Shown piece after piece: positions 1-6,567 of a stretch of DNA of 44,496 bases. The notes beneath the pieces are model-generated. The model was not told the origin of the DNA, searched no databases, and saw only the letters and a list, made by a program, of their open reading frames with translations. Positions within the stretch are counted from its first letter, which is position 1. Each line of letters starts with the position of its first letter. The translations under genes and the position numbers were made by a program. This DNA comes from an uncultured Collinsella sp. GTDB lineage: Bacteria; Actinomycetota; Coriobacteriia; Coriobacteriales; Coriobacteriaceae. Where the stretch lies: the NCBI GenBank assembly GCA_902489965.1, contig CABUCA010000009.1, forward strand, positions 1 to 44,496, read 5' to 3'.

Positions 1-15
1 GCGCTCGCAGAAGTC

Positions 16-108
16 TTGCCCAGCCGCCGCACCTTGCCGTTCATTCGTCGCTCGCGTACCCAAGTACGCGTCGCTCCTCTTTCACGGCAATCTGCGGCAT
101 CTGGGCAA
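16..108. repeat. long imperfect palindromic intergenic repeat
   Basis: The arms 16-40 and 84-108 are reverse complements at 21 of 25 positions, both bounded by TTGCCCAG / CTGGGCAA. At the centre sits a second palindrome, CGCGTAC-ccaa-GTACGCG (53-70). The whole can fold as one long hairpin. It lies in non-coding sequence upstream of the first gene. It looks like a dispersed repeat unit, but no second copy of this sequence is in the window. Confidence 0.6.
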
Positions 109-193
109 CCCTCGCCGACCTGTTAGGTTGACTGGGGAGGATGGGATGTTATCTCGTCCCTTGGACTTGCCTCGCTTCTAAAATAATCTCTGC

Positions 194-229
194 AAAAGAC
201 GGTCGCTCCGTTTGGAGGGCCGTCTTTTT
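194..229 (+). terminator. rho-independent terminator
   Basis: The arms AAAAGACGG (194-202) and CCGTCTTTT (220-228) form a 9-bp stem followed by T residues. It would end a transcript arriving from left of the window and separates it from the gene starting at 246. Confidence 0.75.
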
Positions 230-245
230 GGTATAAGAGGACGGA

Positions 246-977
246 ATGACTAACACGAAAGGTATGACCATGCCCCAGATTGATGATGCCGAGCTGTTTG
301 GCAATGCCGAGGATCAGCGTGCGTACGAGGACTTTTGCGCCAATCAGGAGGCGGTCGAGAAGTTCACGCTCGACAAGCCCGCGCTTGTCTGCCGTTGGCG
401 CATGTCCAACAAAAAGGTGCCCATGCTCAACCGCCACATCCGCGCACTGTCCGAGCGCCTGGTGCAGGGCGAGCCGCTTACCCATAACATGCTCAGCTGG
501 GCCAAACAGCACGTTGAGTGGTCGCTTGCCGAGGGCGATTACACCGCACATGACGGCGTGCTCATGCTGGTGATCGACGTCAACGGCAACGCCGCCATGA
601 CGGTGGGGGAGTACGAGCCGCTCGCCGATACGTCGGCCAAGGCGCTGCGCGCCCGCTCCGCAGAGGCCCGCTCCGAGGCCGACGAAACCGGCGTGGCGCC
701 CGAGCTGCTCGCCGCCGTCAACAACGGCGAGCTTGCCTTTGTGGCGCCGGCGGACGAGTGCCTGTGCGGCACGGCGACGCTCATCGAGCAGCTGGCCCAG
801 ACCAAGGGCATCCCGGTCACGCGCGTAGACATTCCCGCGCAGCTTAAGGGCGCGCTGTTCCTAGTGAGCGACGAGCACGGCGTGGTCCCCGCGACCGAGA
901 CAGATGCCGCCGAGGCCGACGCCGCCACGGTCGCCTTCTTCGCCGAAGGCTACGAAAAGCTCCGTGCCCGCCGCTAA
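246..977 (+). CDS. conserved hypothetical protein
   Basis: A 243-residue soluble, acidic, alanine-rich protein with no signal peptide or membrane segment. I do not recognise the family. The best-structured part is residues 40-120 (CRWRMSNKKVPMLNRHIRAL, then a VLMLVIDVNGNAAM strand-like stretch); the C-terminal third contains a CLCGTATLIEQL segment. The ATG at 246 follows GAGGA by a few bases; a second in-frame ATG at 264 is an alternative start. Codon use matches its neighbours. It stands alone between a terminator and a repeat-like hairpin, so context gives no function. Confidence 0.7.
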   Translation: MTNTKGMTMPQIDDAELFGNAEDQRAYEDFCANQEAVEKFTLDKPALVCRWRMSNKKVPMLNRHIRALSERLVQGEPLTHNMLSWAKQHVEWSLAEGDYTAHDGVLMLVIDVNGNAAMTVGEYEPLADTSAKALRARSAEARSEADETGVAPELLAAVNNGELAFVAPADECLCGTATLIEQLAQTKGIPVTRVDIPAQLKGALFLVSDEHGVVPATETDAAEADAATVAFFAEGYEKLRARR

Positions 978-1021
978 ATGATTTTTCTGGGACGGGGATT
1001 AAAGAATCATTTTGGTCCCCG
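976..1021. repeat. GGGAC-type intergenic hairpin, copy 1
   Basis: AAATGATT (976-983) pairs with AATCATTT (1005-1012 region), and interleaved with it CGGGGA (992-997) can pair with TCCCCG (1016-1021). The left arm overlaps the stop codon of the upstream gene. It may serve as that gene's transcription end, but the layout resembles other GGGAC-bearing intergenic hairpins in the window (12772, 23262, 24391). Confidence 0.45.
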
Positions 1022-1082
1022 CCACCGCTGCGAGCGAAGGGCAAGCTAAACGCTTTCGTTCGCGAACAGTTCTGTCACCTTG

Positions 1083-1123
1083 GCACCGCGCGCGGTGCAC
1101 ACCTGCAGTTTCGCAGCCATAAT
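1083..1123 (+). promoter_or_regulatory. candidate promoter with 16-bp palindrome for the two-component operon
   Basis: GCACCGCGCGCGGTGC (1083-1098) is a perfect palindrome. It overlaps a weak -35 candidate GTGCAC (1095-1100), which is 17 bases upstream of CATAAT (1118-1123). The response regulator starts at 1157. The palindrome could be an autoregulatory site; the -35 match is poor, so this is tentative. Confidence 0.35.
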
Positions 1124-1156
1124 GGTGGCAAGACAACCAAGAGGGGAGCGGAATCC

Positions 1157-1828
1157 ATGGCGCTGATCTATATCGTTGAGGACGACGAGCCCATCCGTCG
1201 TGAGCTTGTCGACATCCTTGCCCGCGCTGGGTTTGAAATCGAGGCCTGCGAATCGTTTGAGCATGTCTCGCGCGATATTCTCGCCGCCGCACCCGACCTG
1301 GTGCTGCTCGACCTCACGCTTCCCGTCAAAGACGGCCAGCACATCTGCCATGAGGTCCGTCGCGAATCCGAGGTCCCCATCATCGTTCTCACGTCGCGCA
1401 CGACCGAGATCGACGAGGTCATGGCCATGACGCTCGGCGCGGACGACTTTGTTCCCAAGCCCTACAGCGCGCGCGTGCTTGTGGCGCGCATCAACGCACT
1501 GCTGCGTCGCACCGCGGCGGCAGGCGAGCGCAGTACACTTGTCCACAAGGGGCTGGAGCTCGACCTCGCCCGCTCAATGGTCACCAACACGCAAACCGGC
1601 ACTAGCACCGAGCTCACCAAAAACGAACTGCGTATCCTCTCACTGCTTCTGAGTCGCGTGGGCAAGATTGTTTCGCGCTCGGCCATCATGCAGGACCTGT
1701 GGGGCTCCGACGCCTTCGTGGACGACAATACGCTCACCGTCAACATCAACCGCCTGCGCACCACGCTCGAAAAAATCGGCATCAAGGGGTATTTGACGAC
1801 GCATCGCAGCCAAGGCTATTCGGTCTAG
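1157..1828 (+). CDS. OmpR-family response regulator
   Basis: A 223-residue DNA-binding response regulator. The receiver domain (1-115) has the acidic pocket E8-D9-D10, the phosphoacceptor D52 in LVLLDLTLP, T79 and K101 in FVPKPYS. A winged-helix effector domain follows (about 126-223), ending in the typical RLRTTLEKIG...LTTHRSQGYSV. RBS GAGGGGAGCGG precedes the ATG. The histidine kinase starts 9 bases after its stop, so the pair is one operon. Its closest type is the BceR/GraR group that senses cell-envelope antibiotics, judged mainly from the kinase partner. No target gene is evident beside it. Confidence 0.93.
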   Translation: MALIYIVEDDEPIRRELVDILARAGFEIEACESFEHVSRDILAAAPDLVLLDLTLPVKDGQHICHEVRRESEVPIIVLTSRTTEIDEVMAMTLGADDFVPKPYSARVLVARINALLRRTAAAGERSTLVHKGLELDLARSMVTNTQTGTSTELTKNELRILSLLLSRVGKIVSRSAIMQDLWGSDAFVDDNTLTVNINRLRTTLEKIGIKGYLTTHRSQGYSV

Positions 1829-1837
1829 GGGCCGGCT

Positions 1838-2881
1838 ATGTCGTTTGGCAAATTCTTTAAAGATGCGCTGCTTCCCGTCGCCGTGTGGACGTGCGGCGTG
1901 CTGCTGAGCTGCTTTGTGCTGACGGTCGCCGGTGCACCCGTTTCTATTGTGGTCGTGGCGGTCGGCGTGTCCTTTATCTTTGGTATGCTCGGCATCGTGG
2001 TCGAGTACGCGCGTCGCCGCCGTTTTCTGCGTCAGCTGGAGCGCGCGGCCGAGGAGCTCGAGAGCCCCGCATGGGTGCAGGAGATGGTGCAATGCCCGAC
2101 CTATGCCGAGGGCGAGCTCGAGTACGAGGTCTTGCGCCGGGTGGGCAAAGCCGCTTGCGACGAGGTTGCCGAAGGCCGGCGTCAGACCGATGACTATCGC
2201 GACTATATCGAGAGCTGGGTCCACGAGGCCAAACTGCCCCTGGCGGCGGCTCATCTAATTTTGGAAAACCTGGATGGCAGCGAAGACGACCTGTCTCGTG
2301 TGGATGACCTGGGCCGTGAGTTGGCTCGCGTGGAGCGCTATATCGACCAGGCGCTGTACTACGCGCGTTCGGTAGTCGTGGAGCGCGACTACCTGATTCG
2401 CCGCTGGGATCTCAAGACCTTGGTGACGGGCGCGATTAAGGCCAACGCGCGCGAGCTCATCGCGGCGCACGTGGCCCCGGTGTGCGAGAACCTCGACTTT
2501 GAGGTCTTTACCGACGAGAAGTGGCTCGAGTTTATTCTGGGCCAGCTCATTCAGAACAGCATTAAATATGCGCGCGAGGACGGCGCAAAGATCGTGTTTT
2601 CGGGCGCGTTGCTGGACGAGGGCCTGGCGAGCGAACGCATCGAGCTCACCGTCGCGGACAACGGCTGCGGCGTGAGCGCGGCCGACCTGCCGCGCGTGTT
2701 CGAGAAGGGCTTTACCGGCGACAACGGCCGCACCACCAAGCGCGCAACGGGCATTGGCCTCTACCTGGTGGCGCGTCTGTGCTTCAAGATGGGTATCGAT
2801 GTCACCGCGGCATCCGAGCCCGGCGAAGGCTTCGTCGTCACGTTTGCCTTCTCGACCAACAAATTCCAATACTTTGAGTAG
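1838..2881 (+). CDS. sensor histidine kinase, BceS/GraS-like
   Basis: A 347-residue membrane kinase. Two short hydrophobic helices (about 11-31 and 35-55) have almost no extracellular loop, as in intramembrane-sensing kinases that read a transporter rather than a ligand. The H box is WVHEAKLPLA with H129; the N box has N240 (QLIQNSIKYA); G boxes are DNGCG (274-278) and TGIGLYL (304-310). It phosphorylates the response regulator just upstream. BceS-type kinases usually sit beside a BceAB ABC exporter; none is in this window, so the partner would be encoded elsewhere or the sensing mode differs. Confidence 0.9.
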   Translation: MSFGKFFKDALLPVAVWTCGVLLSCFVLTVAGAPVSIVVVAVGVSFIFGMLGIVVEYARRRRFLRQLERAAEELESPAWVQEMVQCPTYAEGELEYEVLRRVGKAACDEVAEGRRQTDDYRDYIESWVHEAKLPLAAAHLILENLDGSEDDLSRVDDLGRELARVERYIDQALYYARSVVVERDYLIRRWDLKTLVTGAIKANARELIAAHVAPVCENLDFEVFTDEKWLEFILGQLIQNSIKYAREDGAKIVFSGALLDEGLASERIELTVADNGCGVSAADLPRVFEKGFTGDNGRTTKRATGIGLYLVARLCFKMGIDVTAASEPGEGFVVTFAFSTNKFQYFE

Positions 2882-2923
2882 TCGTCGCGGTGTAACGTCC
2901 CGGAGCGTCATTCACGTTAAGAC

Positions 2924-2945
2924 AATTATCCCAAACGGGATAATT
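2924..2945. promoter_or_regulatory. hipBA operator 1
   Basis: A perfect palindrome: AATTATCCC (2924-2932), AAAC, GGGATAATT (2937-2945). It has the HipB-type half-site TATCC...GGATA, here with 6 bases between half-sites; the E. coli sites as I recall them have 8. Its centre lies 39 bp from that of operator 2. Confidence 0.8.
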
Positions 2946-2960
2946 CCATCATGATGTGCT

Positions 2961-2986
2961 ATGATTATCCCGTTTGGGATAATCAT
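2961..2986. promoter_or_regulatory. hipBA operator 2 over the promoter
   Basis: A perfect palindrome with 11-base arms: ATGATTATCCC (2961-2971), GTTT, GGGATAATCAT (2976-2986). A -10-like TATGAT (2960-2965) lies inside its left edge and the hipB start codon is 12 bases downstream. Binding of HipB here would block transcription of its own operon. Confidence 0.8.
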
Positions 2987-2997
2987 AGGGGATTAGC

Positions 2998-3243
2998 ATG
3001 CAAGACTGGAATGAGCGAACGATTTTTGACCCAGCTGAACTCGGTGCATATTTGCGTGAGCGCCGGAAGAAGCTCGGTTATACCCAACGCGATGTGGCTG
3101 ATTTCAACCAGTGCAGTTTGCGCTTTGTGAGCGAGCTTGAGCGTGGAAAGGCGGGTGCCAATCTTCGCCAAACCCTTCAAATCGCTAACAGCTTGGGGGT
3201 CGATTTGATCCTGAGGGAGAGGGGCGACGGCTCATGGCATTAA
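2998..3243 (+). CDS. hipB: HipB-like antitoxin, Xre-family repressor
   Basis: An 81-residue helix-turn-helix protein. Residues 15-70 carry the Xre-type fold (LGAYLRERRKKLGYTQRDVA, then LRFVSELERGK). In HipBA systems it neutralises the HipA kinase and represses the operon through the two palindromes just upstream. RBS AGGGG precedes the ATG at 2998. Its end overlaps the start of hipA by 10 bases in another frame, the usual translational coupling of this pair. GC content is visibly lower than in flanking genes. Confidence 0.88.
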   Translation: MQDWNERTIFDPAELGAYLRERRKKLGYTQRDVADFNQCSLRFVSELERGKAGANLRQTLQIANSLGVDLILRERGDGSWH

Positions 3244-4523
3244 AGGTTTATCGTGAGTATCGGGGAACGTTTGAGCTGGTCGGAGAATTTGAGAGGGCCG
3301 ACCCCGTAAACGAGACGTTTGCATATGATGAGGGATATCTTGAACGCGACGATGCTGCCGCACTCTCAGCTTCTCTTCCCTTGCGACATGAGCCATATGC
3401 CAGCAATGAGTTTTCGGCCTTCTTTTCGGGCATGCTTCCCGAGGGCCCGGTTCGGCATGAGCTGTCGATGCGTTTTCAAATCCCCCAGTCAGACTATTTA
3501 TCGATGCTCGAGCGTTTGGGCGATGAGTGCGTTGGTGCCTTGAGGTTTCTCGGCGATGAGAAATCGAGCTACGATCCGGGCTATCGTCCTCTGCAAGACG
3601 AGGATTTTGAGGCACTTTCTAAGGCGGAAGTGTTTGAGATTGCAAATGATATGCAGGATTCGAGGCTGTCGTTGGCGGGCGCTCAGTCTAAAACCGGTTG
3701 GTTTTTACCGCGCGGTAAAGATGCAAAAAAGGCCGGGTCGGGGGATTGGATGCTGCCGCTCGGCTCTGCCCCCTCGACTCACATAGTCAAGATTGCTTCA
3801 ACTAAACATCCGGATTTGCCGTTCAACGAATTAATTTGCATGACGGCAGCGTCTGCTGCTGGGCTTGAAATTGCCCGTTCAGAAGCTTCGGATACGATTC
3901 CTGGTGCGTTCTTTTCCGAGCGTTATGACAGAATCTGGAGCAATGAGCCGCCGTCGATGAGCGGATTCGATGTGCCTCTGAGGCTGCATCAGGAGGATTT
4001 TTGCCAAGCGGTTGGCTGGCCTTCGTATATGAAATACGAGACACGTCCCGATAGCTGCTATATGGCTCTTTGCGGCCGATTGATAAGAGAGCAATCGTCT
4101 AACGTAATTGCTGATACTCAAATGTTCGCTCGTCAGGTAATGGTCGATTATGCGTTGGGGAATTGCGACTCGCATCTCAAGAACCATTCGTTTCTTTATA
4201 GTCCGAGTTGGCGGGAAAAGAGGTTGGCCCCTGCATACGATATTGTTTGCACGACGATAATGGGATACGACCATAATCTTGGGATTGATATTGGGGATCA
4301 CCGGGTGATCGATGGGGTGACTCCTGAAGATTTCGAATTCATGTCTCAAGATTTGCATCTGCCACTCAAGATGATCAAGAACATCGCGGCGGAAGTGGCT
4401 GAAGAGGTGTCTGCCCAGCTTGCAGAACTTGCCTCTGCAACCGGAGATTTGGGTCGGGTCGCTCTGAAAATTCAGACGGATTCCGTTGAGAGAATGAGGG
4501 TTCTGGAGCAATTCTCAGCCTAA
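3234..4523 (+). CDS. hipA: HipA-family serine/threonine kinase toxin
   Basis: A full-length 429-residue HipA-fold protein (E. coli HipA is about 440). Recognisable parts: an N-terminal subdomain (1-100), the glycine-rich ATP segment SLAGAQSKT (146-154), STHIVK (181-186), the HQEDFCQA block (252-259), the catalytic motif NCDSHLKN with D312 and N317, and the metal-binding LAPAYDIV with D336. All catalytic residues are present, so it appears active. The family phosphorylates aminoacyl-tRNA synthetases and causes dormancy; the target here is unknown. GC is close to 50 percent by eye, unlike the surrounding genes, suggesting acquisition by transfer. Confidence 0.9.
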   Translation: MALKVYREYRGTFELVGEFERADPVNETFAYDEGYLERDDAAALSASLPLRHEPYASNEFSAFFSGMLPEGPVRHELSMRFQIPQSDYLSMLERLGDECVGALRFLGDEKSSYDPGYRPLQDEDFEALSKAEVFEIANDMQDSRLSLAGAQSKTGWFLPRGKDAKKAGSGDWMLPLGSAPSTHIVKIASTKHPDLPFNELICMTAASAAGLEIARSEASDTIPGAFFSERYDRIWSNEPPSMSGFDVPLRLHQEDFCQAVGWPSYMKYETRPDSCYMALCGRLIREQSSNVIADTQMFARQVMVDYALGNCDSHLKNHSFLYSPSWREKRLAPAYDIVCTTIMGYDHNLGIDIGDHRVIDGVTPEDFEFMSQDLHLPLKMIKNIAAEVAEEVSAQLAELASATGDLGRVALKIQTDSVERMRVLEQFSA

Positions 4524-4528
4524 AGCAA

Positions 4529-4557
4529 AGCGGGGCCACCGTAATGGTGGTCCCGCT
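4529..4557. terminator. hairpin between convergent hipA and usp
   Basis: AGCGGGGCCACC (4529-4540) pairs with GGTGGTCCCGCT (4546-4557) with a four- to five-base loop. No long T tract follows on either strand, so termination is plausible but not certain. It lies between two genes that face each other. Confidence 0.55.
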
Positions 4558-4613
4558 CTTGGAAGACTTGGGCACGTGGGCTTGCGCTCCGCGATGCGTT
4601 AGGCGTACGTTTG

Positions 4614-5051
4614 CTACTTCACGACCAAGATGTCGCAGTCGGTGTTGCGCAGCAGGAACGTCGAAATTGAACCCAGGAGTGCATACTTGATCGAGGACAG
4701 GCCACGAGCGCCGCAGAGCACCAGGTCGGGCTTGACCACGTCGAGCATCTCGTCTTTGAGCGTCTCGCGAATGCGGCCGGCGCGAATCATGACCTCGACC
4801 TCGGGAATGTCGGGATTGGCCTTGGCCTCTTCGAGCTGCTTGGCGATGGAGTTCTTAAATGCCTCCTCCAGTCCGTTGACCAGATCGACCGGATAGGAAC
4901 CAGCGCTCTCGAGTGCCGTGGAATCGATAACGTGGCCGATAATCAGCTTGGCGCCGTTGTTCGCGGCGACCTTGATGGCGCGTGCGAGCACAAAATCCTG
5001 CTGCTCAGTACCGTCGAGTGAAACAAATACCTTGGTGTAGCCCTCGTTCAT
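4614..5051 (-). CDS. universal stress protein (UspA family)
   Basis: A 145-residue single-domain Usp. The N-terminal strand is YTKVFVSLDGTEQQD, and the ATP-binding signature G-x2-G-x9-G-S is present in GARGLSSIKYALLGSIS. The protein ends in CDILVVK, as the family does. AAGGAGG lies 5 bases before the ATG on the minus strand. It is a monocistronic gene, divergent from uppP. The family's role is in stress survival; a specific client cannot be inferred. Confidence 0.92.
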   Translation of the reverse strand: MNEGYTKVFVSLDGTEQQDFVLARAIKVAANNGAKLIIGHVIDSTALESAGSYPVDLVNGLEEAFKNSIAKQLEEAKANPDIPEVEVMIRAGRIRETLKDEMLDVVKPDLVLCGARGLSSIKYALLGSISTFLLRNTDCDILVVK

Positions 5052-5147
5052 GGTTTCCTCCTTGGTCTATCGCACGGGCGTGGGGCTCGTGCATCGGGCG
5101 GGCGCGGATGCGTGGCCGCCGGACACTTTATCTTGTTGCAGTTATAC

Positions 5148-5196
5148 CCAAGGATTTGGGTTTGACCGCTCGCAATTCTGTGAACGGGCGAGTTTT
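5148..5196 (+). promoter_or_regulatory. leader hairpins upstream of uppP, possible attenuator
   Basis: CCCAA-gga-TTTGGG (5148-5161) is followed by CTCGC (about 5167-5171) pairing with GCGAG just before TTTTTT. The second hairpin has terminator form but a short stem. It sits about 110 bases upstream of the uppP start. It may end a short transcript, or be a remnant; no conserved ligand-binding RNA is recognised. Confidence 0.35.
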
Positions 5197-5298
5197 TTGG
5201 TAAGGGTAGGCGCAGGCGCGCCGCCAACGGTTGATAATGGGACATCGCCCGCACCGTCCGCAGAACAATATCGGCGGGTGTCTAACGAGGGGGTCCCT

Positions 5299-6273
5299 TT
5301 GGATATCATTGAGCTTCTAAAATCTGCCTTCATGGGCCTGGTCGAGGGCATCACCGAATGGCTGCCTGTTTCGTCGACCGGTCACATGATCTTGGTGGAC
5401 GAGTTCGTCAAGATGAACGTGAGCGAGACGTTCTGGAATATGTTCCTGGTCGTGATTCAGCTTGGCGCCATTTTGGCCGTCTGCGTTTTGTTCTTCTACG
5501 ACCTCAACCCGTTTTCTCCCAGCAAGGGCAAGGAGGGCCGTCGCGACACCTGGGTGCTATGGGGCAAGATTGTGCTCGGCTGCATTCCCGCCGCGGCGAT
5601 CGGTCTGCCGCTTAACGACTGGATGGAGGAGCATTTCTACAATGCTCCCGTCGTGGCGTTGGCGCTCATTGTGTACGGCGTGCTGTTTATCGTGATCGAG
5701 AACTGGCGCGCGAACAAGCGCGACCAGGCTGCTCTTGCCGGTTCGTTTGGTTCGCGTGCCGTGGTGGCGGGCGGACGTCCCGCCGGTGCGCATTTTGCCG
5801 CGCCCGCTGCGACTGCCGCCGCAGACGATGACGATAGCTTGGACTTTGGCTCCATCACTACGCTCGAGGATCTGAGCTGGAAGACCGCGCTGGGTATCGG
5901 TTGCTTCCAGGTGCTTTCGCTGATTCCGGGCACATCGCGCTCCGGCTCCACGATCATCGGCGGCCTGCTTTTGGGCTGCACGCGTTCGGTGGCGTCCAAG
6001 TTTACGTTCTTCCTGGCCATTCCCGTCATGTTTGGCGCGAGTGCGCTCAAGCTGGTCAAGTACTTTATTAAGGGCGGCACGTTCGGCACCAACGAAATCG
6101 CCATCCTGGGCGTGGGCTGCGTCGTCGCCTTTGTGGTGTCGCTCATTGCCATCAAGTGGCTTATGGGCTTCGTGCGCCGTCACGACTTCAAGTGCTTCGG
6201 CGTCTACCGCATCATCCTGGGCATCGTGGTGCTCGCGTACTTCTTTGTCCTGGAGCCTATGCTCGGCCTGTAA
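5299..6273 (+). CDS. uppP: undecaprenyl-diphosphate phosphatase
   Basis: Dephosphorylates C55-PP to recycle the lipid carrier for peptidoglycan, and is a known cause of bacitracin tolerance. I place the start at TTG 5299 because the family begins right there (LDIIELLKSAFMGLVEGITE) and GAGGGGG lies upstream; the open frame reaches back to 5050 but that part is not protein-like. Signatures: EGITEWLPVSSTGH (about 16-29) and PGTSRSGST (about 210). Length is 324 residues, against about 270 in typical members: residues 135-192 are an alanine/aspartate-rich linker between membrane helices. It is followed by a strong terminator. Confidence 0.93.
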   Translation: MDIIELLKSAFMGLVEGITEWLPVSSTGHMILVDEFVKMNVSETFWNMFLVVIQLGAILAVCVLFFYDLNPFSPSKGKEGRRDTWVLWGKIVLGCIPAAAIGLPLNDWMEEHFYNAPVVALALIVYGVLFIVIENWRANKRDQAALAGSFGSRAVVAGGRPAGAHFAAPAATAAADDDDSLDFGSITTLEDLSWKTALGIGCFQVLSLIPGTSRSGSTIIGGLLLGCTRSVASKFTFFLAIPVMFGASALKLVKYFIKGGTFGTNEIAILGVGCVVAFVVSLIAIKWLMGFVRRHDFKCFGVYRIILGIVVLAYFFVLEPMLGL

Positions 6274-6317
6274 CTTGGTTGACGCTGCGCGGCGACCAGA
6301 GCGACAACTTGTCATTC

Positions 6318-6359
6318 AAAGGGGGTGGCATGACCAAAAGGTCTATGCCGCCCCCTTTT
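6318..6359 (+). terminator. rho-independent terminator of uppP
   Basis: A long stem: AAAGGGGGTGGCAT (6318-6331) pairs with ATGCCGCCCCCTTTT (6345-6359), extended by GACC/GGTC around an AAAA loop, and ends in a T run. Confidence 0.85.
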
Positions 6360-6500
6360 CATGCCAATTTGTTCGCTCTGGCCGCCGCTCGCTGCTGCCA
6401 TGACATCGTTGGCCCCCCAATGCACCAAATCCGCTGGGGCGGGCCTGACGGTGGCGCACGGAGTCGTGGTGTGATTTGCGTCGGTGTCCGCGCGGCTCGG

Positions 6501-6506
6501 TATACT
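6501..6506 (+). promoter_or_regulatory. candidate -10 box of pcrA
   Basis: TATACT lies 62 bases before the pcrA start. The best -35 match, TTGCGT (6476-6481 area), is 19 bases away, so the promoter is a weak call. Confidence 0.35.
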
Positions 6507-6567
6507 GGTACGGCTCAAACTATGGCGCCGCCCGCAGGCGCGCCGTCCGTCAGATGAGGAGTCGCCC

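Noticed and set aside
5050..5298. N-terminal extension of the uppP frame
   Set aside because: The translated segment is Cys/Pro/Arg-rich without family similarity, overlaps the usp start region and lacks an RBS; TTG 5299 fits the family start.
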